Part shown: positions 36,929 through 47,676 of the stretch, one piece after another
How positions within the stretch are numbered: position 1 is the first letter of the stretch
How the letters are laid out: each line of letters opens with the position of its first letter
Source: Nymphaea colorata
Lineage: Eukaryota > Streptophyta > Magnoliopsida > Nymphaeales > Nymphaeaceae
Reading direction: 5' to 3'
NCBI RefSeq assembly: GCF_008831285.2
Contig: NC_045141.1
Span: 16,478,106-16,542,105 of the forward strand
Length of the DNA: 64,000 bases
The notes under the pieces: model-generated
Seen by the model: the letters and a program-made list of their open reading frames with translations, nothing else
What the model was told of the DNA's origin: nothing
Database searches by the model: none
Made by a program: the position numbers and the translations under genes

Positions 36929-38868
36929 CATGTTGTTTTTTAAAGGCTAACGAGGAGAATGTTCATAGAAAGAGTTAGGTTGAAGATTTTTACCAGAGCT
37001 TGGTGATTGTTTTGTGGTTGTTTTGTTATTCCTTCATCTTGTTTACTAATTTACTCCTCAATTTCTGGATTGCCTCCTATCTGTTTTTATCTCTTTTTCA
37101 TTTTTTCTTTTGTCTCCATTCTTGTCCTTACAATCATGTCCTTACAATCACCAAGCTCTCGCGAAAATCTTCAACCAACTCTTTGAAGAAGTGTGGCTTT
37201 TTCTATGAACATCCGTGGCACTGCATCAGCCTCTGGAAAACAACATTGAACTCTCATATTTCGGCTTTTAGCCCTCGCCGCCTTTGGGTTCTCTTCTGCG
37301 TTCTTTTTTGCTTCTCTTTCTTGTTTATAGACTGTTTTGTGAGCCATTTTCTATTCTTGGTGCTAATTGAATTAGGCAATTTGTCGGTTGTGGGCATGAG
37401 AGGAACAGCCATTATTGTTTTAGGCAATACGAGGAAAATGTTTCTTGCAGATCATGCTGTGCGACACATTCTGTGGATAGTCACTTGTGTTTATTTTTTG
37501 GTTGCTGAAATAGTTTTTGCTTAGCATTTAAGGAGAAAAGATATGAAAACAAAGTCAATATTCACATACACAAAACACCGACATTTATAGTGTACACATA
37601 CGCTGGGGAACCCTCTTTCATTATGTTCTTTCATGGAAACTTTTTTAGTATTTATTTAAGGCAGAGATAAGAAGTGTAATAATAGAGAAATTGGACACAT
37701 GAGAAGCATATATTATATATGTATATATTTTCTAGATATTTTGATTATACATATGTTTTTTTTTGTGTGCGTATTATGGTTTGTCTGTGGACAGCTCGGC
37801 CCCCCCAAGCAAGAAATCTTGGCTCTGCCCCTGCCTAGAATAGAGTTTCAGTTCGGTAGGTGTGCTACTAGTTCCATTCCAGGAGATTATAAAGCTTTCT
37901 AGTTATTTCTTCTCAGCAAATTCCACCGGCGTTTGTGAAGCATCTGAGAGTTGGTGAATCTGGAGCAGCCATTGTCAAAGACCATTCTGGTAGATCTTGG
38001 AATATTAAATTGTTGAGGGTGGGTGACCGTATAATATTTGAGTAGGGATGGAAGGAATTTGTTGAGGAGAATGGCTTAGACACAAGTTACTTTTTGGCTT
38101 TCCGATATGATGGAGAGTTGCATTTTACAGTCACCATCTTCGACAGAAGCTCGTGTGAGAAGCTTCAATGTGTTGATGAGTCTCCTGCAACTCCCACTGC
38201 GGATTTGATTGCTGATGAAGAGCATTGGCAGTCTGTTGTGATGTGGACATGGAAGAAAAATGCACAAGAACGGAAGCATGGGATGCTGCATCTTCACTAA
38301 TGACTAACATTCAAGAAGATGGTGACAGAAAGCGACTCATATCGTATGGTAAGCGTCAATTCCTGTGGCTGTCTTCTTTCAATTTCATTTTGGTAAGCAT
38401 TCACTGCACTGACACAGTGATGGTGATGGTCTTCCTCCTTCCCTCCTGTTACGTGTGGGAATGCTTACAGTTGCTTTCTTATGCTCAACATTAATTTAAC
38501 CAGGAATTTTGTCTACCATTCCCCATTATCTATTCTTTTTTTTTTCTTGATCAAATGATCTGTAAACTACTGTTGTATGTTTTTTCTTTTGTCAGCATAT
38601 TCCAGCTGACGCTCCAAATGCAAGTTTGCCAAATAAGACTTGTCAGGTGAAGCTTGAGGATCCTGATGATAGGCAATGGCCCGTTAAATTCATGATGGGT
38701 ATCAACTCCAAGCGAGCTCATGCATTGCCTCGTATGCGAAGATCAATGGGTTCTGGGTGGCGCAACTTCTTTGAAGAAAATTGCCTGAAGAAACGAGATG
38801 TCTGTGTTTTTGAATTTATAGCAGGAAAGAACCTATTCAATGTCCACATTTTTCGGGACGGAACATAA
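36929..38868 (+). pseudogene. B3 pseudogene 6 (REM/VRN1-like)
   Basis: Parts of a full B3 gene remain in order. The exon 1 relic is 36929-37010, where the cysteine codon context reads TGTTCATAG and the bases for the PHFFK motif are deleted, leaving only VEDF..SL before GTGATT. Exon 2 (37917-38348) gives QIPPAFVKHLRVGESGAA, then an in-frame TAG at 38043-38045 in the middle of B3-1 (IIFE-stop-GWKEF). After FDRSSCEK the linker changes frame: the motif WDAASS is found in a different frame from B3-1. The last exon 38596-38868 is still open and B3-like (HIPADAPNASL, SGWRNFFEENCL, RDVCVFEF, HIFRDGT). Donor TATG|GTAAGC and acceptor TTGTCAG survive. I conclude the gene no longer makes the full protein; a fragment with B3-2 alone is conceivable. 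Confidence 0.82.
37145..37245 (-). pseudogene. Inverted relic of a B3 exon 1
   Basis: On the minus strand this reads GCHGCS, then a TAG stop, then KKPHFFKELVEDFRESL followed by GTGATT. That is the array's exon 1 motif with the same TGTTCATAG lesion as the plus-strand relic at 36929-37010, but keeping the PHFFK codons lost there. It sits in the first intron of pseudogene 6 in opposite orientation, so it is an inverted duplicate. Confidence 0.72.
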
Positions 38869-38899
38869 TGAACATTTGTATGCAATTTAATTGACAGAA

Positions 38900-40060
38900 T
38901 GACGATCATATATCAGTGGAGCGTTGTCAGTGCTTATGTTCAAATGCTATCTAAAAGACATTGTTATTATCTGTGACTTTTTGCCATTGAATATGTTCAA
39001 ATGCTGTTTATGTGATCCTATATAAAGATACAGGTCTGTTTTGCCAAGTATTTTTCTTCCGATTGTTTCAAATGATAAACCTTAACTGGCACCTAGCATC
39101 TTTACCTAGCACTTTCATATTATTATAAAATTTAGCATATTTACAGGATGTAAACAGAAGCAACTCGAGAAAGAGTTCTTAATTCACGCATGCTTCACAT
39201 TAGCGATGCAAACAGAAAGTAACTCGAGAAAGTAGTCCTTAAATCCCACATGATTAGTATGGGATTTAAGAACCAGCTATTTTCTGTTCACATCCCAGTG
39301 TTTGTAAGTATATACGTTCAATTTTATACAAATATGAAAGTGCCAGGTGATAGTGTTTATCATTTGAAACAATCGACCAGTATGAAGAAAAATATTTGTC
39401 AACAAAGATCTGCATCTTTATATAGGATCACTCGAACAGCGTTTGAACGTATTCATTCGCTGTTCATATGACTTACCATTTTCATTGAGCCCATGCGCAG
39501 CATCAATGCCTTCATCATTGCTAAGTCTCAGTTTGCGTCTTGTTGTAAAACTGGATAGAGTCAATATTGCTTTGGTGAAGAAGTCGGTGATCGTTTTCCA
39601 TCATCCAAAAAATGCCTTCATTTGGGACACAAGTTTTTCTTCAGGAAGCCCCGCTCTAATACCATGTTGAAAAAAATAAAATAAGCGAAATAAAATGATT
39701 ATTTTCATTAATCATGCATCGTTTTTTTCACCATGGAAGGCTTAGCCTTGATATCCAAGTAGATAAAGTCCCTCATAGATATAAGGGATGTTACTAATGG
39801 TCATTGATCCTTGATTTTAGGCGATTTTACAATAGTTCTGATGTTCTTCACTATTTGCTGCTTTGTTTCTATTATTTGTTGTGTTATCAGGATCAATAAC
39901 AGCTCCATACCTATCAGTAATAGCTTTCTTGATCTTAACTGAATCATCTCATAGAAGGTTCTGATTCTTGTCTCCAACGATTCGGTGGCAAAAATCCATA
40001 GATAATATCAATGTGTTTTAGATAGCATTTGAACATAATCATTGGCAACGCTCCGTGGAT
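38900..40060. repeat. Large inverted repeat in B3 3' flanking DNA
   Basis: Left arm 38900-39236 (GGAGCGTTG, ATGTTCAAATGCTATCTAAA, GTGATCCTATATAAAGAT, GATTGTTTCAAATGATAAAC). It is matched in reverse complement by 39247-39460 and, after an insertion, by about 39985-40060. The apex is at about 39240. The left arm starts directly after the stop of pseudogene 6, so this is inverted duplication of a gene's 3' flank. The left arm also holds a short internal repeat (AACAGAA..AACTCGAGAAAG at 39155 and 39213). Confidence 0.72.
39460..39985 (-). mobile_element. Retroelement-like insertion with a Met-tRNA primer site
   Basis: This segment interrupts the right arm of the 38900-40060 inverted repeat. On the minus strand it contains TTTTTCAACA followed by TGGTATTAGAGC (39664-39653). 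That is one mismatch from the usual plant primer-binding site TGGTATCAGAGC, placed right after a CA end as at the border of an LTR. I found no second LTR and no gag/pol motif, so it is probably a solo or truncated LTR fragment. Confidence 0.45.
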
Positions 40061-40143
40061 GTATTCACATACAAGTTGAGCATGAGTTAGCGTGCTGGCA
40101 TTTCTGTGTTCTCCCAAATATCATAATGTAAAACTTGATATTG

Positions 40144-40551
40144 TCAGACTGAGTCTCCGAAATATGTTCTACCGGCAGCTTTGCACCTTGGACCTCTAAT
40201 ATTGGGATCTGATATCCATAGAGATTTCAACATCACCATTTTCCATTGATGCCTAAACATATAACCCGCTCGAATATAAGGAGACCTTTGAGAAATCCAT
40301 GGGAAAAAAATCTTCGTTAAGCAATAGTGAATGTAGATAAGCTGCATCCCGAGGCCGCAATTCCTTTCGATCTTTCCCACCATTGGACCAGAGAGATAGG
40401 ATTCTAATTGTACCAGAGAAGGTTTATATATCTTTTCTCTGCTGCTGTGTCCTTTGATTTCTCCTATAGGTTTGGAAATAGTTTTACATCGTTTTGAATG
40501 CCTCAATATGACTGCTATTCCCAATAGTTTCCAGATTTGATGTATCTGCAT
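40144..40551 (-). CDS. Unrecognised 135-codon frame, possibly retroelement-derived
   Basis: The frame opens at the MQIHQIWKLLG codons and ends GRTYFGDSV-stop. The flanking in-frame text on both sides also looks peptide-like but is broken by stops, which suggests the decayed middle of something longer. I do not recognise a domain. A link to a retrotransposon or an old pararetroviral relic is only a guess from composition and from the neighbouring primer-site fragment. There is no B3 motif in it. Confidence 0.25.
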   Translation of the reverse strand: MQIHQIWKLLGIAVILRHSKRCKTISKPIGEIKGHSSREKIYKPSLVQLESYLSGPMVGKIERNCGLGMQLIYIHYCLTKIFFPWISQRSPYIRAGYMFRHQWKMVMLKSLWISDPNIRGPRCKAAGRTYFGDSV

Positions 40552-40931
40552 TTCGTGAGTGCTGGTTCATCTTAATCTGTTCAGATTCGATCGTCTTCCG
40601 ATATGCATGGAGTTTATTTCCAGAGACATCGATGGGATTTCAACGCTCTCTAGTTTGGTTTCTGTCGTTGAGTTTCTAGCAGAAGTTTAACACGAAGTTC
40701 TTTCTTTCAATATTTTTTATTATCAGGAAAAATACAAGTGTATGTCAGATGATTCACAAAGAAATTTGCTTCTGACATGGTATTATCGTAAAAGTTTGGC
40801 CTATCATAATTTTCATGGTGTTCGGCTGCATCTCCGTGCAGTCAGGAATCCTGACGGCGATTTGATCTTGCGGTGTGAACTGAGAATGCATCTTTTCGTG
40901 TTCTGTGACAGATGATGCATGTGAGGAAATG

Positions 40932-42972
40932 CTCCAGCGCAAGAGACTGAGAGAGGCAGAAGCAGAGGTAGAGGGTGGTGGGACAGTGCTCTCTGGCCGC
41001 CCCTTTCCTCCTGAGCTGTAAGAACGAAGCACAGACGGTAGAGAGGGGAAGATCGAACCCAAGGCGAAGGATGTTCAGGGAAGAAGCCACACTTCTTCAA
41101 GGTGCTGATTGGAGATTTTAAAGAGAGACTGGTGATGATTCTATCATTTTCTTCTTTCCGTTCTGAGATTAATCATTCCTCATCTTCTTGTTTTTTCTTC
41201 CTTTTCAGTGCTTGCACCACGTTATTATCTTGCTTGCTTCTTCTGCAATCTTTTAAGTTGCTATGCCTACTCATTTTCTCTTATTAGTAGTATCTTTGTT
41301 TTTAGTTTTTTGCTTCACTTCCTGGTTTGTCCATCTTTTTTATCCTTTCCTAAAACAAAGAGAAGGGGAATGGTTTTTTAGGACTTAAGTTTTATGGAAT
41401 CTCCGGTCAATTCCCTACCAAAGACATACGTATTTTTTTATTGTTCTAGTGGTTGGTGCGTTTCATGGATTACCTAGGGTTCCGCTTTTCGATTCCTTGT
41501 AGTCCTTCATTTTGGTCGACTGTTCATTCATTCTTTTATTCTCCTTATGCCATTCTATATTTCTATTAGAATGAATTTATTTGAATTTTGAGCCGCTAGT
41601 GGGTGGTTAGGTTGATCATAAATGTTGGTAACTGCATGCTGTGACAGAGAATTCCACCTGCTTTTATGAAGCATCTTGCAATTTAGGAATCAGGAAGAGC
41701 GGTGGTAAAAGACCAGTTCAGTAGATGTTGGGGCTTTGAAATTTTTGGGGCTGGTAAATGGTAATGATATGATCAGAAAAGGGTGGGAGAAATTTGTTGA
41801 GAGAATGACTTGGAAACAGGGGACTTTTTGGTTTTCCGATATGAGGGGGAATTGCGTTTTACGGTCACTATTTTTTTTACAAAGGCGCCTGCCGGAAAGG
41901 ACCTAATAGTGGTGATTTTTCTGCGAAATCCTAGTATTGACTTCATTCATCATCAAGACCATGGAGAATACACGCTCTAACCATCTCATAAGGAGGAAAA
42001 GGGAAGATCTGCATCATCTAACGCTTGGGATGCAGCTCCTTCGTTCAAGTCTGCTAAGTGCTAGCCCTACTTTCAAGAAGTTGGTGACAGAACCCAGAGG
42101 TTACAAACTTACAGTACGGGGAGTCTTTACTTTCCCTTTGTACTCTTCTTTGTCTTAATTTTATTTTTTCTTTTGGAGCGAAAAAGTACAGGATTGTTCA
42201 AACTGGCGAAGGTCCATCCATTTAGAAGGATCTCTATGTTCTCCAAAGCTTCTTGACTGTATGGTCTATCTGTTCATCATGACATTGGTGCTACTTGGTG
42301 CTTGTTTTTATCGTATGTTTATTGTATAAATAGCATGTTCTTGTTTATCGAGTAAATTCGTCCTTCTTTTTCTAAATTTCACATACTGGAAAATGCACAA
42401 AACAATGCTGTAGAAACCTGTCCCTTTACATGGAGCAATGCTTGATCACATTTAGAATTAGTGTACAGTAAAACGCCACACTACAGCCAAAAGGACGAGC
42501 ATGTAACGTTAGGTGATTTTCTGAAGCAGTGTTGCAGTTACTGCTACCTGAGTGCCTTGGACTGCAAGCATGAGACATACAGATTTACTGTCATCAATAT
42601 GAAGATTGATCCATATTAGACGGCATGGATACTTGTCCATTGCCGTTAATCTTTTCTTTTTCTTTTTTTTTTTCATGATCCTAAATGACGTCAAGTTATT
42701 GTTGCTGATCTCTTCGTTTCGCTTGATGCAGAAAGTTCCTCTTTCCTTTTCATCTGCATACTTAGCAAAAAATTGGGTGAAGCTTCGAAACCAGCATGGT
42801 ATGCAGTGGAACTGTGGACGTCAAATGCAACATTAGATTGTGAGCACTAACCACTGGGTGGCAACATTTCTCTCTTGAAAATCACTTGAAGAAAAGGCCT
42901 GTCTGCGATTTTGAGTTAATAAACAGAGAGCGCGAATTCAATGTTCATATCTTTGGTGACAGTGCAACATGA
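40932..42972 (+). pseudogene. B3 pseudogene 7 (REM/VRN1-like)
   Basis: Exon 1 (to 41130) keeps GEGCSGKKPHFFKVLIGDF and the donor CTG|GTGATG. Its frame has an upstream TAG with no ATG between; a possible original start (MLQRKRLREAE) is now in another frame. Exon 2 (from 41648) reads RIPPAFMKHLAI, then TAG at 41684-41686. Later pieces of B3-1 (RKGWEKFVE, then DLETGDFLVFRYEGEL) lie in different frames, so at least two frameshifts are present. The linker remnant NAWDAAPSFK is near 42025. The B3-2 remnant (42732-42972) keeps the acceptor and ends in FELINREREFNVHIFGDS but has a stop and frame changes in between. It is clearly dead and resembles B3 gene 5 most. Confidence 0.85.
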
Positions 42973-43759
42973 ATGCGTCATGCATGCGAGTTACAATCCA
43001 AGCTCCTGTCAGTAATGCAACCAAAAGCTTGCTGCTGTATATTACCTCTATGAGTATCTCTGCATCTGAGTGTTGTATATTTTGTAAAATCCTACATATA
43101 AAGGAGGTTAGCAAGAGTTTGATTGGATTTTGCATTCTCATACCATTTGACCTGTTTTAGTGCCTCTGTGTGGCATTTTGCGACCTGCAAGAGGACTATG
43201 CAAAATGTGGATCCATGATCTTCCATTTGCATTGGATTAGTAAACTCCTTTTGACTTGTGAAAGTCTGGTATCATCTCTCTCTCTCTCTCTCTTTTCATG
43301 GCAGTTGGTGTCACTGGAGTGAGGTGCCCAGTTGGGCCTAAAGGAAGCAGTTGTGCGGGACCCTGCTTGCTGCTGCCAAATTTTTTAAGACAACAGGGAG
43401 TTCTGACCACCAATTCTTATGAGGAAAAAAAACTATGGAGAAACTTGAGCAATAAAAGGACATGGTTGACTAGATTTCTGACATGAGAAGAAGCAAAACT
43501 TAAATAAGATTAAAGGTGTGCTTCATGACTTGATTTCTTTTTCCTGAGTGGCCTAATCTTGAAGAAAATTTTCAGGTTCTACAGTCTGACCTCCACAAGT
43601 CCAATTGAACGACAGCTCCTTGGATAACTATTCCTCCTTTTTCCTATGTTTGATACCCTTTTGTATGTAACTGATAATGATACGTACCAGTGAAGACGCC
43701 AGGGCCTTGCAGGCAAGCCTTCAACGGAGGGATGTCTTTGCCGGCTCCACCTTCACATG

Positions 43760-43975
43760 ATTAGCAACATCCACCACGAAGTTTGAAAGATGAAACACAT
43801 ATCAACTGGTGAAGCCGTTCGCCACTAGCATGTTTAATGTTCGTTATAAATCAAATTAAACAAGTAACTATTTACCTTCACAAGAGTAGCAATGTCCACC
43901 ACGAAGCTTGAAAGAGTGGTGAAGCCGCCGCTAGCATGTTTTTAAATGCATTATAAATCAAAATCAACAACTCTT
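43760..43975 (+). repeat. ~115-bp tandem duplication
   Basis: CTTCACA.GA.TAGCAA followed by GTCCACCACGAAGCTTGAAAGA (or its variant), TGGTGAAGCCG, GCTAGCATGTTT and TTATAAATCAAA is present twice, at about 43750-43856 and 43877-43972, with moderate divergence. Read on the minus strand it could be a duplicated small exon, but no family is recognised. Confidence 0.65.
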
Positions 43976-46441
43976 TACACCCCTATGTTTTTTGTATTTC
44001 ACCTGACACACAATGGCAACAATAAAAGCAGCCTACTAGTTGATGTTCTTAGTGAAAGGTAAAACCTATATCTGTAGATCCAGACATACAAGACCTGCTG
44101 TTGAGGTTCCTGCCTCAAAAATGGGCCGCCAAATTGAAGCTTCACTTGTCTTTCTAATCGCATACATTGATTAGATGGAAACTTTTCTTGTTCTATCTCA
44201 GAGTACCCATTCACTTGAAACTCCTCTGCTTCCCTTTCCACTTTCCATAAACTGAGTCCATGCTTTTGGAAGCCGCTCAACTGCTCCTCCAAATGGTTCT
44301 TCTGAATTGCATAATCCGATGAAATGACGATATAGCACCAGATTATGTCATGCACGCATAAGGGTGTCAAATTTAGCGTTAATATCATCAACTTGAAGTA
44401 TCTAAGATGGAGGTGCAAATTGGTTCGGAGTGACACACAGAATAGTATCAGATTCAGATGTTTTGGAACTATAAATGGCAGTCGGCAGACCTCTTATTAC
44501 CATGGCAGACCCATTTTTGCGACACTACCATGTTGTGTGGGTAAGCCATGGTTGCAGATGGATACTATAGCTGGGTTTCTCATGTGCATCTGTTCCTGCA
44601 GTTGTAGACCTGTATGCTATAACTGGGATTCTCTTGTGCACCTGCTTCCATAAAGTATGTCCTTAGATGGGGCGTTTGAGAGGGACCAACAGGTTGCCAT
44701 GAGAAGCTAGGCGCAATTCTAATCCAGTCAAGCTACATAAGCTGGAAGGGCTGGTTGTGGAGGAGGACAAGAGATGACTGTTGCCGGAGATCTGAACAAC
44801 CAGGTACGTCGCAAATCAGGAGGAGGATGGTGGTAGACGCTGCAGCTCCGTCGCTAGAGGTATGTATGCGCATTACCTTTGTGAAGTTAGAAAATACTTA
44901 GTTTAAAGGAACGGGGTTCTCTAGGATAGTAGTTGGAACCCATATCAGAGGCTACACTGTAGGCTCTGCTCCTCCGTGCGAGTCTCATCTTGTTCATGTA
45001 AATAGCTGTTTTTTCGGTCAGTAAAAGGAAGAGGGCCTGTTCCTCCGGCAGGAGTTTTACCGGAGAGACCAGAAGATTTTCATGGTGTACTCGGCAGATG
45101 AAATGTGTCCTCCTTGTACACCTTGCAACATGGTGCTAATTTTCAAATTTGTCCTACTTTTCAGTTTGGTACCTGGAATTTTTCCCGAAAAATAAAAAAT
45201 GGAGTCCGCTTTAATGGCTTCAAATTATTTTATGATATCAATTACCTCTTACAATATTGATTGAGGAGGGCCTCATTACTAGTTCTCTGGTGTAAACGGT
45301 AAGGTTGAAAACGCCAATATTTTACCAATTATCTTTTAGAACTTTATCGATTGTTTCTGAAATGACAAATGCTCCTTTCATTGTTTTTCTTTTGCAGTTT
45401 AAAAGGGCGCGCGTTTCGCAAGACTGAAGCACAAAACTAAGGCTTGCAACGGTTGCAGTCTTGCAGGTTTTCCACTGGTTTCTAATTACACAAATTTAAT
45501 CAAAAGGGTCTTGCTTGGGAATTAACTCCAGGTATGTGCCGGAAAATTCAATACCTTAATTTCCTACCATAGAATGTGTGGCAAGACTATCAGAAAAATA
45601 TGCCTTCGCTAAAGCGAAGAACATGTTACATTTGTAAATGAGTGCAAGTCGTCCTTGATATGTAAAGCCACCTTTTTGCAGTGGCTCCTATAAATGATAT
45701 CGGTTTGTTTCTTCATTTAGAATTTTTTATTTATACAACTTCCGAAGACGGAAAAGAATTGGGTGGGCTTAATTATACGAGAGTAGCTTGAAGAGACTCT
45801 GAGTTACCTAGAAATGCTCTACTGTTCATGACTTTGCAGAAGGCAACAGTGCCATCAACATTGGAACCATGAAAGCAAGAAGGGATGAGGCTGGTTGGGA
45901 GTAGTTTGCAGACGACTGAGTTGAAGGCTGCTTAATCGAACTTACTGTAAGCTACTGCAAAAGGATCAGTTTAAAGTTTAAACAGGATACGTGGCCTGAA
46001 GCTGAACCTTCATATCAGCAACTGGATATTTTATAAAAACAAACTAGGTAGATGTGATCTGCATATTTGCAAGGCCAGGAATCGACACAAATATCATATG
46101 CTGCTTTGATGTGCACACTAGATTTTTGTATAAATCCACGAATTAATTGCCGGAAACTTTTTTGGCTGATAAAATTGTATATGCACACCTGAGAGAAACA
46201 TGTTTTGAGCCTATTCTTATGTTTTTTTTGAAATAAAGATTGCATTCTTTAGTTTTACGTGGAAAATATACTTCGGGACTCTGATTGGTTGCCAACTGAA
46301 CATGGCAACCGGCCCCCGCTTAACTCTTCTTCCGGTTTCATGGGTTCACTACAACCTGACACATTCTAAAACCTTGTATGGTAAGTACAGAATTGGTGAG
46401 CGAATGTGGTTTGACTGTTGACACATGCCTTGAGTCATTGA

Positions 46442-46444
<3 letters not shown>

Positions 46445-46490
<46 letters not shown>
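46445..46490 (+). repeat. (CT)n tract upstream of B3 gene 8
   Basis: About 23 CT units ending 94 bases before the chosen ATG at 46584, so probably in the 5' UTR or core promoter. A shorter TC tract lies in the first intron (46747-46769). GA/CT tracts of this type can be bound by plant BBR/BPC factors; that is family knowledge, not shown here. Confidence 0.9.
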
Positions 46491-46494
<4 letters not shown>

Positions 46495-46583
46495 GTGTGT
46501 TTTTGCTTCTCATCATGTGCCTCTATTGCCTTCCTCATTTTGTGGTTGACGTGATACTGAAGCTCCAAAGTGGTGCTTTTGTT

Positions 46584-47676
46584 ATGAGCAGAACTATGGA
46601 AGGAAATTGTGATGCCTGCCCTTGGAAGGCGAAGAAATTCTTCAAAGTTATGATGGATGGCTATAAGGAGACTCTGGTAAGTTCCATTCATTTTTTCTCC
46701 TCTTCGCCATGATAGATTTTCTTTCGAGGTAACATAGCAGCTCATTCTCTCTCTCTTTCTCTCTCTCTCACGGCATCCATGCTTTTGCTCTGCCATTACA
46801 GAAACTCCCACCAGCCTTTGTCTTGAACCATCTGAAAATTAATGGATCCACTGAAAGAGCCACAGTGGAAGACCATAGTGGTAAACTCTGGCACATGGAC
46901 TTGGTGAAGACGATCAATGGTTCGGTATCACTCTCAGGAAAAAGTTGGATGGAATTTGTGATGGGTCACAGGCTAGAGATCGGAGACTTCCTGGTCTTTC
47001 AATACTACGGAAACTTTAATTTCATGGCTCGGGTCTTCGATCACAGCAACTGTGAGAAAAAAGTGTACGTCGGTGAGGCTTCTAGAAATGCCAAATCACG
47101 GGATGCAGCCAACTCATTCAAAACTAGAAAGCCGTCGTTCATGAAGAAGATCAGAGGTTTGAAGCATGAAGTTTTGGTTAGTGTTCTTGCATCTTTTCTT
47201 TGGTTCACATATCCCACAACGTTCATACGGCCGTTCCTTAATAAACTAAACATTAGTGAATGAAAATTTCTTGCTAAGTAACCTGAAGCATCGTAACAAA
47301 GGATAATGAAGCGGAATTTTACTGATGATCTGTAATAATAATTTGAAAAGTTCCACACAGTATAGCCAAGTATAAGTTGCCAACGCTTAAACTTATCTCA
47401 GGAGACAAAAGCTTACACATTTTTCTTATTTAATTTCAGCACATTCCCCAGGACTTTTCAGACGAATACTTGCTTAAAGAGCCATGCTCGCTGAAACTCC
47501 AGAATTCTGACGGCAAGGAATGGAGTGTTGCATATGCCTATTCAACAAAAAGAAGTTCACTAAGGACTGGCTGGCACGCCTTCTGCACTGCAAATAACTT
47601 GAAGGCAGGAGATGTCTGCGTGTTTGAGCTTAACGGGCAGAGAAGTTTCAGGGTCCATTTTCTACGCAAAGCCTGA
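46584..47676 (+). CDS. REM/VRN1-like B3 gene 8, intact and compact
   Basis: Exons 46584-46676, 46802-47176 and 47440-47676 join in phase 0 to 234 residues, the smallest intact copy. The start MSRTMEGNCDACPW gives the usual short Cys leader; the second Met (46596) is an alternative. Exon 1 continues KKFFKVMMDGYKETL. B3-1: KLPPAFVLNHLK, GKSWMEFVMGHRL, GDFLVFQYYGNF and FDHSNCEKK. The linker, fused to the B3-1 exon as in B3 gene 5, reads AANSFKTRKPSFMKKI. B3-2: HIPQDFSDEYL, RTGWHAFCTANNL, GDVCVFELNGQ, ending FLRKA. Donors are CTG|GTAAGT and TTG|GTTAGT; acceptors are TTACAG and TTTCAG. Introns are only 125 and 263 bases. The intergenic side carries a CT tract. A DNA-binding regulator role is inferred from family; targets unknown. 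Confidence 0.92.

Larger units (their letters stand above)
42973..46583. other. Intergenic between pseudogene 7 and B3 gene 8
   Basis: 3.6 kb with no recognised gene. It holds a tandem duplication at 43760-43975 and a CT tract at 46445-46490. The minus-strand frame at 43999-44436 (145 codons) has no motif I know. A short inverted pair (GCAAGACTG / CAGTCTTGC) near 45418-45465 is too small to interpret. Confidence 0.45.

Noticed and set aside
46338-46811. 157-codon minus-strand frame with Arg-Glu repeats
   Set aside because: Generated by the CT microsatellites and antisense to exon 1 of B3 gene 8.
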